The notes under the pieces are model-generated. The model was given only the letters and a program-made list of their open reading frames with translations. It was not told the DNA's origin and made no database searches. The position numbers and the translations under genes are program-made. This document shows positions 14,021-22,332 of a stretch of DNA of 64,000 nucleotides, piece after piece (the first letter of the stretch is position 1; each line of letters opens with the position of its first letter). The DNA lies in contig NZ_CP063812.1 in NCBI RefSeq assembly GCF_015277855.1, positions 1,736,001 through 1,800,000 on the forward strand. Reading direction: 5' to 3'. The DNA is from Microbacterium cremeum. GTDB lineage: Bacteria; Actinomycetota; Actinomycetes; Actinomycetales; Microbacteriaceae.

Positions 14021-16567
14021 TCACTGCGCGTCGCGGTCCTGCACGGCCAGCGCCCGCTCGACGCCGGCGAGGTTCTCGGCGACGAGGCGGCGCAGCGCCG
14101 GGGGAGCGTCGGCGTGGGACTCGAGCCACGCGCGCGTGGCGTCGCGGAGCGCGACGTCGGCGAGCGGCGACGGGTAGAGGCCCACGATGAGGTACTGCGC
14201 GATCTGGTACGTGCGCGACTCCCACAGCGGCACCAGCGCGTCGAAGTAGCGCGGCACGTAGTCGCCCAGCAGGTCGCGGCCCGCCGGGTGCACGAAGCCG
14301 GCCGCTGCGGCGCGGACGATGGTGTTCGGCAGGTCGTCGCTGTCGATGAGCGACGACCATGCGGCGGCCTTGGTCTCGGCCGTCGGCAGTGCCGCCTTCG
14401 CCTGAGCGGCGAACTCGCCGCCCTTGGCGGTGTTGTCGGCGGCGAGCGCCTCATCGATCTCGGCAGTGCCGACGACGCCGCCGGCGGCGAGCGACACCAG
14501 AAGCTGCCACGACAGGTCGGTGTCGATCTCGAGGCCCTCGAACGTCGCCTCGCCGTCGCGGAGCCGGCGCACCCGCTCCCACTGCGACGGGGTGGACGCC
14601 GCGCTCGCGAACGCCGTCACGAACTGCAGCTGGCTGTCGCTGCCCGCCTCGGCGGAGCCGGCGAGCTCCCACATCGCGTCGGCGACCTTCTCGCGCGTCA
14701 CGTCGCGCCTGTCGGGGGCGACGTACGAGTTCGCGGCGAGCTGCAGCTGCGCGAGCGTCGTGCGAACGGTCGTCGATTCGGTCTCGGCGCCGATGTTGCG
14801 CAGCACGAGGTCGACGTAGTCGGATGCCGAGGCCTCGGCGTCGCGCGTCTGGTCCCACGCCGCGCCCCACACGAGGGAGCGTGCGAGGGGGTCGCTGATC
14901 TTGCCGAGGTGGTCGATCGCGGTCTGCAGGGAGCGGTTGTCCAGGCGGATCTTCGCGTATGCGAGGTCGTCGTCGTTGAGGAGCACCAGCGCGGGACGCG
15001 TGCGGCCCTTGAGCCCGGGCACCTCGGTCAGGTCGCCGTCGACGTCGAGCTCGAGGTGGTGCACGCGCACGAGCGCGTCGCCGTCCAGCTCGTAGAAGCC
15101 GACGCCGAGGCGGTGGGGGCGGATCGTCGGGTAGTCGGCGGGCGCCGTCTGGACGATCGCGAAGCGCGTGATCGTGCCCTCGGAATCGGTCACGATCTCG
15201 GGCGAGAGGGTGTTCACGCCTGCGGTCTCGAGCCACTTCTTCGACCAGGTCGACAGCTCGCGGCCGCTCGTGGTCTCGAGCTCGGCGAGAAGGTCGCTCA
15301 GTTCGGTGTTCGACCACTCGTGCTTCTTGAAGTACGCGGCGACGCCGGCGAAGAACGCCTCGACTCCCACCCACGCGGCGAGCTGCTTGAGCACCGAGCC
15401 GCCCTTGGCGTAGGTGATGCCGTCGAAGTTGACCTGGACGTCCTCGAGGTCGTTGATCGTGGCCACGACGGGGTGGGTGGAGGGAAGCTGGTCCTGGCGG
15501 TACGCCCAGGTCTTCTCCATCGCGTTGAACGTCGTCCACGCCTCGGTCCATTCGGTGGCCTCGGCCGTGGCGATCGTCGACGCCCACTCGGCGAACGACT
15601 CGTTCAGCCACAGGTCGTTCCACCACTTCATCGTGACGAGGTCGCCGAACCACATGTGGGCCAGTTCGTGCAGGATCGTGACGACGCGGCGCTCCTTGAC
15701 GGCATCCGTCACCTTCGAGCGGAAGACGTACGTCTCGGTGAAGGTGACCGCGCCGGCGTTCTCCATGGCGCCCGCGTTGAACTCGGGAACGAACAGCTGG
15801 TCGTACTTGGCGAAGGGGTAGGGGTAGTCGAACTTCTCCTCGAAGTACGCGAAGCCCTGCCGGGTCTTGTCGAAGATGTAGTCGGCGTCGAGGTGCTGCC
15901 ACAGGCTCTTGCGACCGTAGACGCCGAGCGGGATGACGCGGCCCGAGGCGCTCGTGAGTTCCGAGAACGTGGCCTCGTAGGGGCCCGCGATGAGGGCGGT
16001 GATGTACGACGAGATGCGCGGCGTCGGCTCGAAGCGCCAGGTCGCGGTGCCGTCGCCGTGCTTCTCGGGCTCGGGTGTCGGCGAGTTGGAGACGACCTTC
16101 CAGGCCTCCGGGGCGGTGACGCCGAAGGCGAACGTCGCCTTCAGGTCGGGCTGCTCGAACACCGCGAACACGCGGCGGGAGTCGGGCACCTCGAACTGCG
16201 AGTACAGGTACACCTCGCCGTCGACCGGATCGACGAAGCGGTGGAGGCCCTCGCCGGTGTTGGTGTACAGGCAGTCGGCGTCGACGACGAGCTCGTTCTC
16301 GGCGTCGAGCCCGTCGAGCGCGATGCGGGAGTCCGCGAACACCGACGCGGGGTCGAGCGAGCGGCCGTTGAGGGTGATCTCGCGCACCTCGCGTGCGATG
16401 AGATCGATGAACGTCGAGGCGCCGGGGGCGGCGGTGAAGCGCACGACGGTGCGGGATCCGAAGACCTCGGCGCCCTTCGTCAGGTCGAGCGCGACCTCGT
16501 ACGACTCGGTGTCGACGATCGCGCGGCGCTCCTGCGCCTCGATGCGGGTGAGGTTCTCTCCAGGCAC
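14021..16567 (-). CDS. pepN: Aminopeptidase N (M1 family)
   Basis: The 848-residue zinc metallopeptidase removes N-terminal residues from peptides in the cytoplasm. The N-terminal beta domain (about 1-190) precedes the exopeptidase motif NAGAMEN, then HELAHMWFGDLVTMKWWND followed by LNESF, giving the two His and the distal Glu that bind zinc plus the catalytic Glu. A Tyr-containing ITYAKGG segment lies further on. The C-terminal half is helical, as in ERAP-like M1 enzymes, and the length matches actinobacterial PepN. It starts at GTG (16567) with GGGAG just upstream. A strong hairpin closes the gene. Confidence 0.97.
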   Translation of the reverse strand: MPGENLTRIEAQERRAIVDTESYEVALDLTKGAEVFGSRTVVRFTAAPGASTFIDLIAREVREITLNGRSLDPASVFADSRIALDGLDAENELVVDADCLYTNTGEGLHRFVDPVDGEVYLYSQFEVPDSRRVFAVFEQPDLKATFAFGVTAPEAWKVVSNSPTPEPEKHGDGTATWRFEPTPRISSYITALIAGPYEATFSELTSASGRVIPLGVYGRKSLWQHLDADYIFDKTRQGFAYFEEKFDYPYPFAKYDQLFVPEFNAGAMENAGAVTFTETYVFRSKVTDAVKERRVVTILHELAHMWFGDLVTMKWWNDLWLNESFAEWASTIATAEATEWTEAWTTFNAMEKTWAYRQDQLPSTHPVVATINDLEDVQVNFDGITYAKGGSVLKQLAAWVGVEAFFAGVAAYFKKHEWSNTELSDLLAELETTSGRELSTWSKKWLETAGVNTLSPEIVTDSEGTITRFAIVQTAPADYPTIRPHRLGVGFYELDGDALVRVHHLELDVDGDLTEVPGLKGRTRPALVLLNDDDLAYAKIRLDNRSLQTAIDHLGKISDPLARSLVWGAAWDQTRDAEASASDYVDLVLRNIGAETESTTVRTTLAQLQLAANSYVAPDRRDVTREKVADAMWELAGSAEAGSDSQLQFVTAFASAASTPSQWERVRRLRDGEATFEGLEIDTDLSWQLLVSLAAGGVVGTAEIDEALAADNTAKGGEFAAQAKAALPTAETKAAAWSSLIDSDDLPNTIVRAAAAGFVHPAGRDLLGDYVPRYFDALVPLWESRTYQIAQYLIVGLYPSPLADVALRDATRAWLESHADAPPALRRLVAENLAGVERALAVQDRDAQ

Positions 16568-16672
16568 TGCTTGGCTCCCGTGGGGTGAGGTGTGGATGGT
16601 CTCAAGCCTTTGCGCGGACTCCGTCCGGCGGCCGCCACCGGCGCTGCTGGCACCGATGACAACCGTCCCAGC

Positions 16673-18370
16673 CTACGTGCTGCGGTCGCCGGATCGCCGT
16701 CGGATGTGAGTGCGCGCGTGCTCGAGGGCCGCCGGCAGGTCGGTGAACAGGTGGTTCTGATGCCGCAGGGCGGCGAGGACGCCCACGGTGCGGAACAGCT
16801 CTTCGTGTCCGGGTTGGATGCCTTTGATGAGGACCGTGACCCCGCGGCGCTCGAGCGTCTGCACGATCTCGCTCAGCACGCGCGCACCCGTTGCATCGAC
16901 GAGCTCGAGGCGTGACATGCGGATGATCACGACCGAGATGCCGGTGAGCCCGATCACGGTGTCGAAGACGCGGTCGGCGGCGGCGAAGATCAGCGGCCCG
17001 TCGATGCGCACGATCGCGATGTGCTCGTCTCCGGGCGCGGGATCTCCGGGAGCCTCTTCGCGCTGCACCGCGGTCGCCCGTGACAGATTGCGGATCGCGA
17101 AGAAGCCGGCGCACACGACGCCGATGCCGACGGCGACGATCAGGTCGAGCGAGATGGTGATCAACGCAGTGACCACGAACGCGGCCGCGTCGGAGCGCGT
17201 CGAGTGCAGGATCGCGCGGACGGTCGCACCGTGCACCATGCGCACCGCGGTGAGCATGAGGACCCCGGCCAGCGCGGCGAGCGGGATCGCGCCGATCGGC
17301 CCCGCTGCGAAGAGCACGACGGTGAGCAGCACGAGCGCGTGCGTGATCGAGGCGAGCCGCGTACGGCCGCCGGAGCGCACGTTGACGGCGGTGCGGGCGA
17401 TCGCACCGGTCGCCGGCATCCCGCCGAAGAGCCCGGAGCCCACGGACGCGATTCCCTGCCCGACCAGTTCGCGATCGGGGTCGTACGGCCCCGTGTCGGC
17501 GAGCGATGCGGCCACCCGTGCCGAGAGCAGCGACTCGATCGCCGCGAGCGCCGCCACCGTGACGGCGGGGGCGACGAGGTCGCCGAACGCCGTGACGTCG
17601 AACGAGGGCAGCGCAGGGGCTGGCAGTGACGCCGGAAGCACACCGATGACGGCGAGCGGCGTGGGCAGCACCGCGGTCAGGATCGTCACCAGTGCGATGC
17701 CGATGAGCGATCCCGGGAGCGCCGCATGAAGGCGGGGCGCGAGCGTCATGCAGCCGATCACGCCCGCGGCCGCGCCGAGCGCCCAGGGCACGTAGCTCCA
17801 GTCCGCACCGGCGAGCGCCTGCACCACCGCGACGACCGCGTTGGCGCTGTGCTCGCCCGCGCCGCTGAGCGTCGGCGAGACGAGGAGTGGAACCTGCTGC
17901 AGGAAGATGATGACCGCGATGCCGAGGGTGAAGCCTTCGATGACCGGCCAGGGGATGAACGACACCGCGCGCCCCAACCGGAGCAGCCCGGCGAGGAGGA
18001 CGACGAGTCCCGCCAGGATGCTCACGGCGGCGACCGTCCCTGCCCCGTGCAAGGCGACGATCGGCACGAGTACCACGACCATCGCACCCGTCGGACCCGA
18101 CACCTGCACGTTCGATCCGCCGAACACCGCGGCGAGAAGCCCCGCCACGATCGCGGTCACGAGGCCGGCTTCGGCGGTGAGGCCGGAGCTCACTCCGAAT
18201 CCGAGTGCGAGGGGCAGCGCCACGATGCCGACCGTCACGCCGGCGAGAAGATCCCGGCGCCACGTGTGCTTCACGGCCCGGTAGTCCTCGCGCGAGGGGA
18301 GCAGCCCGCGCGCGTACGCCGCTGCCCGGTGCCCGCGACGCGGGCGGGCCGCGGCATCCCTCCTCTTCAT
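16673..18370 (-). CDS. SulP-family anion transporter with STAS domain
   Basis: A 565-residue inner-membrane transporter. After a basic N-terminus come the SulP segments DLLAGVTVGIVALPLALGFGVSSG and GGSNVQVSGPTGAMVVVLVPI, with about ten to twelve TM helices, then a cytoplasmic STAS domain (from about 435) with IDGPLIFAAADRVFD, VVIIRMSRLELVDATGARVL and RRGVTVLIKGIQP. Substrates of the family include sulfate and bicarbonate; the sequence does not decide. Its ATG overlaps the stop of an ArsR-type regulator gene by four bases, so expression is tied to that regulator. Confidence 0.92.
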   Translation of the reverse strand: MKRRDAAARPRRGHRAAAYARGLLPSREDYRAVKHTWRRDLLAGVTVGIVALPLALGFGVSSGLTAEAGLVTAIVAGLLAAVFGGSNVQVSGPTGAMVVVLVPIVALHGAGTVAAVSILAGLVVLLAGLLRLGRAVSFIPWPVIEGFTLGIAVIIFLQQVPLLVSPTLSGAGEHSANAVVAVVQALAGADWSYVPWALGAAAGVIGCMTLAPRLHAALPGSLIGIALVTILTAVLPTPLAVIGVLPASLPAPALPSFDVTAFGDLVAPAVTVAALAAIESLLSARVAASLADTGPYDPDRELVGQGIASVGSGLFGGMPATGAIARTAVNVRSGGRTRLASITHALVLLTVVLFAAGPIGAIPLAALAGVLMLTAVRMVHGATVRAILHSTRSDAAAFVVTALITISLDLIVAVGIGVVCAGFFAIRNLSRATAVQREEAPGDPAPGDEHIAIVRIDGPLIFAAADRVFDTVIGLTGISVVIIRMSRLELVDATGARVLSEIVQTLERRGVTVLIKGIQPGHEELFRTVGVLAALRHQNHLFTDLPAALEHARTHIRRRSGDRST

Positions 18371-18729
18371 CGCTCGGGGAGTGCGGGGAGGGTGCGGGCG
18401 TCCGCGAGGAGGTCGCGGTCCGAGGTGAGGACGTCGAGCAGCAGCGCGCGGGCGACGGCCAGCAGCTCGGCCACCTTGTCGTCGGCCAGCCGGTAGTAGA
18501 CGTGGCTCGCCCGGCGCTCGGACTCGACGAGTCGATGCCGGCGCAGCACGGCGAGGTGCTGGGAGAGGTGGGATGCCTCGAGCCCGGTCTCGGTCTGCAG
18601 TGCGGCGACGCTGACTTCGTCGGCGGCCGAGAGCAGCTCGAGGATGCGGATGCGGAAGGGGTGCGAGAGGCCTTTGAACAGGCCCGCCTTGACTTCGTAC
18701 AGCGGCTGTTGCTCACGTGTTAGTGGCAT
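18367..18729 (-). CDS. ArsR-family winged-helix repressor of the SulP operon
   Basis: A 120-residue regulator with the ArsR core FKGLSHPFRIRILELLSA, the recognition helix region ASHLSQHLAVLRRHRLVES and wing RRASHVYYRLADDKVAELLA. No metal-binding ELCVCDL-type Cys cluster is present and the protein contains no cysteine, so a thiol-bound metal is unlikely; the effector is unknown. A perfect palindrome overlaps its start codon. SulP follows with an ATGA overlap. Confidence 0.92.
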   Translation of the reverse strand: MPLTREQQPLYEVKAGLFKGLSHPFRIRILELLSAADEVSVAALQTETGLEASHLSQHLAVLRRHRLVESERRASHVYYRLADDKVAELLAVARALLLDVLTSDRDLLADARTLPALPER

Positions 18730-18743
18730 GATGAAGTCATCAT
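18728..18743. promoter_or_regulatory. Palindromic operator ATGATGA-AG-TCATCAT
   Basis: A perfect inverted repeat of seven bases with a two-base spacer overlaps the ArsR start codon at 18727-18729. Its AT-rich content stands out from the surroundings. ArsR dimers bind such imperfect or perfect palindromes near their own promoter, so this is the best candidate site for autorepression of arsR-sulP. Confidence 0.65.
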
Positions 18744-18783
18744 ATCGCCGGGACGCCCTCCGGCGCGGTGTCAGGATGGAGGC

Positions 18784-19983
18784 GTGAGTTCTCCCGAGCA
18801 GCACGCCGTTCCGTTCGCCTCGCCCGCAGCCGCCTCCGGCGCCGCGTTCGTCGAGGAGCCCGTCGCCTACGACGCCATCCTCCTCGCGGGCTTCGGGGGG
18901 CCCGAAGGCCAGGACGACGTCATCCCGTTCCTGCGCAACGTCACCCGAGGACGTGGCATCCCCGACGAGCGCCTCGAGGAGGTCGCTCACCACTATCGCC
19001 ACTTCGGCGGCGTGAGCCCGATCAACGCGCAGAACCGTGCGCTCAAGGCCGCGCTCGAGGCCGAGCTCGCCAGGCGCGGCATCGACCTGCCGGTCTACTG
19101 GGGCAACCGCAACTGGTCGCCGTTCCTCGAAGAGGCGGTGACGGATGCCGCCGCCGCCGGCGACACGAACCTGCTGGCCCTCGCCACCAGCGCGTACTCG
19201 TCGTTCTCGAGCTGCCGGCAGTACCGCGAGGACTTCGCACGGGTGCTCGCCGACACCGGGCTCTCCGGGACCGTCACGATCGACAAGGTGCGTCAGTTCT
19301 TCGATCACCCGGGCTTCGTGCAGCCGTTCGTCGACGGGGTGCGCGATGCGCTGGCGGGCCTGTTCGCCGACGGCGTCGCGCCCGAGGCGGTCCGTGTGCT
19401 CTTCTCGACCCACAGCATCCCCACGGCCGACGCGCAGCGCTCCGGGCCGCGCGAGGGCGACGAGCGGCACCGCGAGTTCGGTGACGGCGGCGCGTACGCC
19501 GCGCAGCACCTCGCCGTGGCGGAGGTCGTCATGGCGGCGGTCGCGGCCGAGGTGCCGGGCGCGGAGCGCGTGGAGTGGGAGCTCGTGTACCAGTCGCGGT
19601 CGGGCCCGCCCAGCCAGCCGTGGCTCGAGCCGGACGTCAACGACGTCATCGCGCAGCTCCCGGCAGCCGGGGCGGAGGCGGTGGCGATCGTGCCGCTCGG
19701 GTTCATGAGCGACCACATGGAGGTGCTGTGGGACCTCGACACCGAGGCGTTGGATGCCGCCGCCGAGGCGGGGCTGCGCGCCGTGCGCACGCCCACCCCG
19801 GGCGTGGACTCCGTCTTCGTGGCCGGTCTGGTCGACCTCGTGGAAGAGCGCCTGCGCGGCACTCCGGCGGGGGAGCGGCCGCACGCGACCGCCCTCGGAC
19901 CGTGGTTCGACGTGTGCCGGCCCGCGTGCTGCGAGAACGTGCGCGCGGGGTTCAAGCCGGCCGCCGCCGGCCTCGCGCCCTGA
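18784..19983 (+). CDS. hemH: Coproporphyrin III ferrochelatase (HemH/CpfC)
   Basis: The 399-residue enzyme inserts Fe2+ into the porphyrin ring; in actinobacteria it acts on coproporphyrin III in the coproporphyrin-dependent haem pathway. Visible motifs are LLAGFGGPEGQDDVIPFLRNV, HYRHFGGVSPIN, YWGNRNWSPF, LFSTHSIP (active-site His) and VELVYQSR-like WELVYQSRSGPPSQPWLEPD with the acidic metal-relay residues. Cys144 (SSCRQY) and the C-terminal C-x3-CC (Cys378, 382, 383) fit the four Cys ligands of the [2Fe-2S] cluster known in actinobacterial ferrochelatases. GTG start; CAGGAT lies six bases upstream. It diverges from arsR. Confidence 0.95.
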   Translation: MSSPEQHAVPFASPAAASGAAFVEEPVAYDAILLAGFGGPEGQDDVIPFLRNVTRGRGIPDERLEEVAHHYRHFGGVSPINAQNRALKAALEAELARRGIDLPVYWGNRNWSPFLEEAVTDAAAAGDTNLLALATSAYSSFSSCRQYREDFARVLADTGLSGTVTIDKVRQFFDHPGFVQPFVDGVRDALAGLFADGVAPEAVRVLFSTHSIPTADAQRSGPREGDERHREFGDGGAYAAQHLAVAEVVMAAVAAEVPGAERVEWELVYQSRSGPPSQPWLEPDVNDVIAQLPAAGAEAVAIVPLGFMSDHMEVLWDLDTEALDAAAEAGLRAVRTPTPGVDSVFVAGLVDLVEERLRGTPAGERPHATALGPWFDVCRPACCENVRAGFKPAAAGLAP

Positions 19984-20032
19984 GCGGAGTCCGACCACCG
20001 GGCCGCGTCGTCATCGCCGGTGCCCGCTTCCC

Positions 20033-20038
20033 TAGGAT
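20033..20038 (+). promoter_or_regulatory. -10 box TAGGAT, leaderless gene
   Basis: TAGGAT ends six bases before the ATG at 20045. Confidence 0.55.
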
Positions 20039-20044
20039 TGAGCC

Positions 20045-20593
20045 ATGCGCATCCACATCGCGACCGACCACGCCGGCCTCGAGTTCTCGACGCAGCTGCA
20101 GCATCACTTGACCGCGGCCGGTCACGAGGTCGTCGACCACGGCCCGATCGAGTACGATCCGCTCGACGATTACCCAGCCTTCTGCATCCGCGCCGCCCAG
20201 GCGGTCGTGCGCGACCAGGAAGCCGGCATCGAGACGCTCGGCGTCGTGTTCGGCGGGTCGGGCAACGGCGAGCAGATCGCCGCGAACAAGGTGCTCGGGG
20301 TGCGCGCCGCCCTGGTGTGGAGTATCGCGACGGCCGAGCTCGCACGGGAGCACAACGACGCCAACGTGATCGCGATCGGAGCGCGCCAGCACACCTTCGA
20401 TGAGGCTGCGGCCTTCATCGACCGGTTCATCGAGACCCCGTTCTCGGGCGAGGAGCGCCACGCGCGGCGCATCGCGCAGCTCGCCGCGTACGAGCAGGAC
20501 GGCGCGCTCGAGCCGGACCCCCGCGCGACGGGCGCGGGCGCGCCCGACGTGCTCGCGGACGATAGCAGCTCGTTCGACCCCGAAGCCGGCTGA
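20045..20593 (+). CDS. rpiB: Ribose-5-phosphate isomerase B
   Basis: RpiB interconverts ribose-5-phosphate and ribulose-5-phosphate in the pentose phosphate pathway. The 182-residue product shows IHIATDHAGLEF, DDYPAFCIRAA, GVVFGGSGNGEQIAANKVLGVRAAL and EHNDANVIAIGAR, the sugar-phosphate isomerase fold. The catalytic Cys position of enterobacterial RpiB is replaced by Ser (GGSGNGE), with the Glu base of the mycobacterial type. The last 30 residues are an extra disordered tail. The start follows a -10 box by six bases. The DNA glycosylase gene begins three bases after its stop. Confidence 0.93.
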   Translation: MRIHIATDHAGLEFSTQLQHHLTAAGHEVVDHGPIEYDPLDDYPAFCIRAAQAVVRDQEAGIETLGVVFGGSGNGEQIAANKVLGVRAALVWSIATAELAREHNDANVIAIGARQHTFDEAAAFIDRFIETPFSGEERHARRIAQLAAYEQDGALEPDPRATGAGAPDVLADDSSSFDPEAG

Positions 20594-20596
20594 GCG

Positions 20597-21655
20597 GTGC
20601 CCGAGGGACACTCCGTCCACCGCATCGCGCGCCAGTTCGACCGCAACTTCGTCGGGCGCGCCGTGGCGGCGTCGAGCCCGCAGGGGCGTTTCGTCGAGGG
20701 CGCCGCACTGCTGGACGGTCGCGCCGTGACGTCGGTGCGGGCTGTCGGCAAGCAGATGTTCCTCGAGTTCGACGACGCCCTGTGGCTGCGCGTGCACCTC
20801 GGGATGTACGGCGCGTGGGACTTCGCCGGCGAGATCCTCGTCGACCCCACGATCGCGTCGGCGAACGGGCGCATGGGGCAGACCAACCAGCGGGGGACGG
20901 ATCTCGGAGAGCCGATCCTCGACGCGGCGGGCGAGAACTCACTGACATCGATCGGGGCTCCCCGCCGTGCCCGCGTGCACGTGCGGATGTCGGAGCAGAC
21001 GACAGGCCTCGCCGACGAAGGCGACGAGTGGCCGCCACCGGTCGTCGGGCAGGTCCGCCTGCGCCTGATGACGGTCCCCACGCCCTCTCCACTCGCCGCT
21101 GGCGCGTCGAGCGGAGCCTCGGGGCGCGTGGGCCCGATGACGTGCGCGGATCTGCGGGGTCCGACCGCGTGCGAGCTGCAGACGCCGGACGAGGTCGTCG
21201 CGACGATTGCGAAGCTCGGCCCCGACCCGCTCGTCGACGACGTCGCCGAGGGCGAGGAGCGGTTCACCGCGGTGGTCCGGCGCAAGCCCACACCGATCGG
21301 GCTGCTCCTGATGGACCAGGGCGTCGTCAGCGGGATCGGCAACGTGTACCGCGCCGAGCTGCTCTACCGGGCACGGCAGAACCCGCACACCCCGGGGCGG
21401 GACGTGCCCGAGGAGGTCGTGCGGGGCATCTGGCGCGACTGGGTGCGACTGCTCTCGATCGGCGTCGAGACCGGCCAGATGATGACGATGGACGACCTCG
21501 ACCCGGAGGCGTACCGCAAGGCGATGGCGAGCCGCGACGACCGGCACTGGGTGTATCACCGGGCCGGCCTGCCGTGCCGGGTGTGCGGCACCGCGATCGT
21601 GGTCGAGGAGGTCGCGGCGCGCAAGCTCTACTGGTGCCCGTCGTGCCAGGCGTGA
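20597..21655 (+). CDS. Fpg/Nei-family DNA glycosylase/AP lyase
   Basis: A 352-residue base-excision repair enzyme. It begins MPEGHSVHRIARQFD: Pro2 is the Schiff-base nucleophile and Glu3 the catalytic acid of the Fpg/Nei family. The helix-two-turn-helix segment LLLMDQGVVSGIGNVYRAELLY and a C-terminal zinc finger (CRVCG...CPSC with four Cys) are present. The middle contains an unusually long acidic insert (about residues 95-160, TGLADEGDEWPPP), as in actinobacterial Nei2-type enzymes. It removes oxidised pyrimidines or related lesions. GTG start; three bases after rpiB, so co-transcribed. Confidence 0.92.
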   Translation: MPEGHSVHRIARQFDRNFVGRAVAASSPQGRFVEGAALLDGRAVTSVRAVGKQMFLEFDDALWLRVHLGMYGAWDFAGEILVDPTIASANGRMGQTNQRGTDLGEPILDAAGENSLTSIGAPRRARVHVRMSEQTTGLADEGDEWPPPVVGQVRLRLMTVPTPSPLAAGASSGASGRVGPMTCADLRGPTACELQTPDEVVATIAKLGPDPLVDDVAEGEERFTAVVRRKPTPIGLLLMDQGVVSGIGNVYRAELLYRARQNPHTPGRDVPEEVVRGIWRDWVRLLSIGVETGQMMTMDDLDPEAYRKAMASRDDRHWVYHRAGLPCRVCGTAIVVEEVAARKLYWCPSCQA

Positions 21656-21678
21656 ACCGTCGCCCGGCGTCGGATCCC

Positions 21679-21684
21679 TAGGCT
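21679..21684 (+). promoter_or_regulatory. -10 box TAGGCT, leaderless gene
   Basis: TAGGCT ends six bases before the ATG at 21691. GGAGG lies inside the spacer but is too close to serve as a normal ribosome binding site. Confidence 0.5.
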
Positions 21685-21690
21685 GGAGGC

Positions 21691-22332
21691 ATGCGTCAGA
21701 ACCCGAGCTTCGCGATGACCGACGTCGGCGAGATCCGCCGCCTCATCGAGCAGAACCCGTGGGTCACGATCGTGAGCTCGACCGACCAGGGCCTCGTCGC
21801 GTCGCACTATGCCGTGCTGCTGGACGCCGATCGCGACGACCTCACGATCGTCGGCCATGTCGGCAAGCCCGACGACCTGATCCACGGACTCGGTGAACGG
21901 GAGCTCCTCGTGGTCATCCAAGGGCCGCACGGGTACATTTCGCCCGGCTGGTACGGCGACACGGCGAGCGTGCCGACCTGGAACTTCGTCTCGGCGCACC
22001 TCTCCGGCATCCCCGAGATCCTCACCGCCGAAGAGAACCTCGAAGTTCTCGAGCGGCTCGTGGCGCGGTTCGAGAGCGGGATGCCGCAGCCGCGGCTGAT
22101 GTGGGAACCGCCGAACGATCCCGACTACGTGCGGCGCCTCGAGCGCGGCACCGCGGGGTTCCGTCTCACGCCGACGCGTGTCGTCGCCAAGCGCAAGCTG
22201 AGCCAGAACCGTCCCGACGAGGTCGTCGAGACGGTGATCGCCGAGCTCGAGTCGGGCGCCGGCCCGTACGCCGACCCTCGCCTGGCGGGCGAGATGCAGC
22301 GCGACCTCGACACCCGCCGGGCGGCACGATGA
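21691..22332 (+). CDS. PaiB-family FMN-binding protein
   Basis: The 213-residue product has the FMN-binding split-barrel features of PaiB: EIRRLIEQNPWVTIVSS, ASHYAVLLDADRDDLTIVGHVGK, VVIQGPHGYISPGWYG and VPTWNFVSAHLSG. The C-terminal part, SQNRPDEVVETVIAELE, matches the conserved K-x-S-Q-N-R region. In Bacillus PaiB was described as a negative regulator of sporulation and protease genes; a flavin-linked redox role is equally possible. The stop overlaps the amidohydrolase start (ATGA). Leaderless promoter upstream. Confidence 0.9.
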   Translation: MRQNPSFAMTDVGEIRRLIEQNPWVTIVSSTDQGLVASHYAVLLDADRDDLTIVGHVGKPDDLIHGLGERELLVVIQGPHGYISPGWYGDTASVPTWNFVSAHLSGIPEILTAEENLEVLERLVARFESGMPQPRLMWEPPNDPDYVRRLERGTAGFRLTPTRVVAKRKLSQNRPDEVVETVIAELESGAGPYADPRLAGEMQRDLDTRRAAR

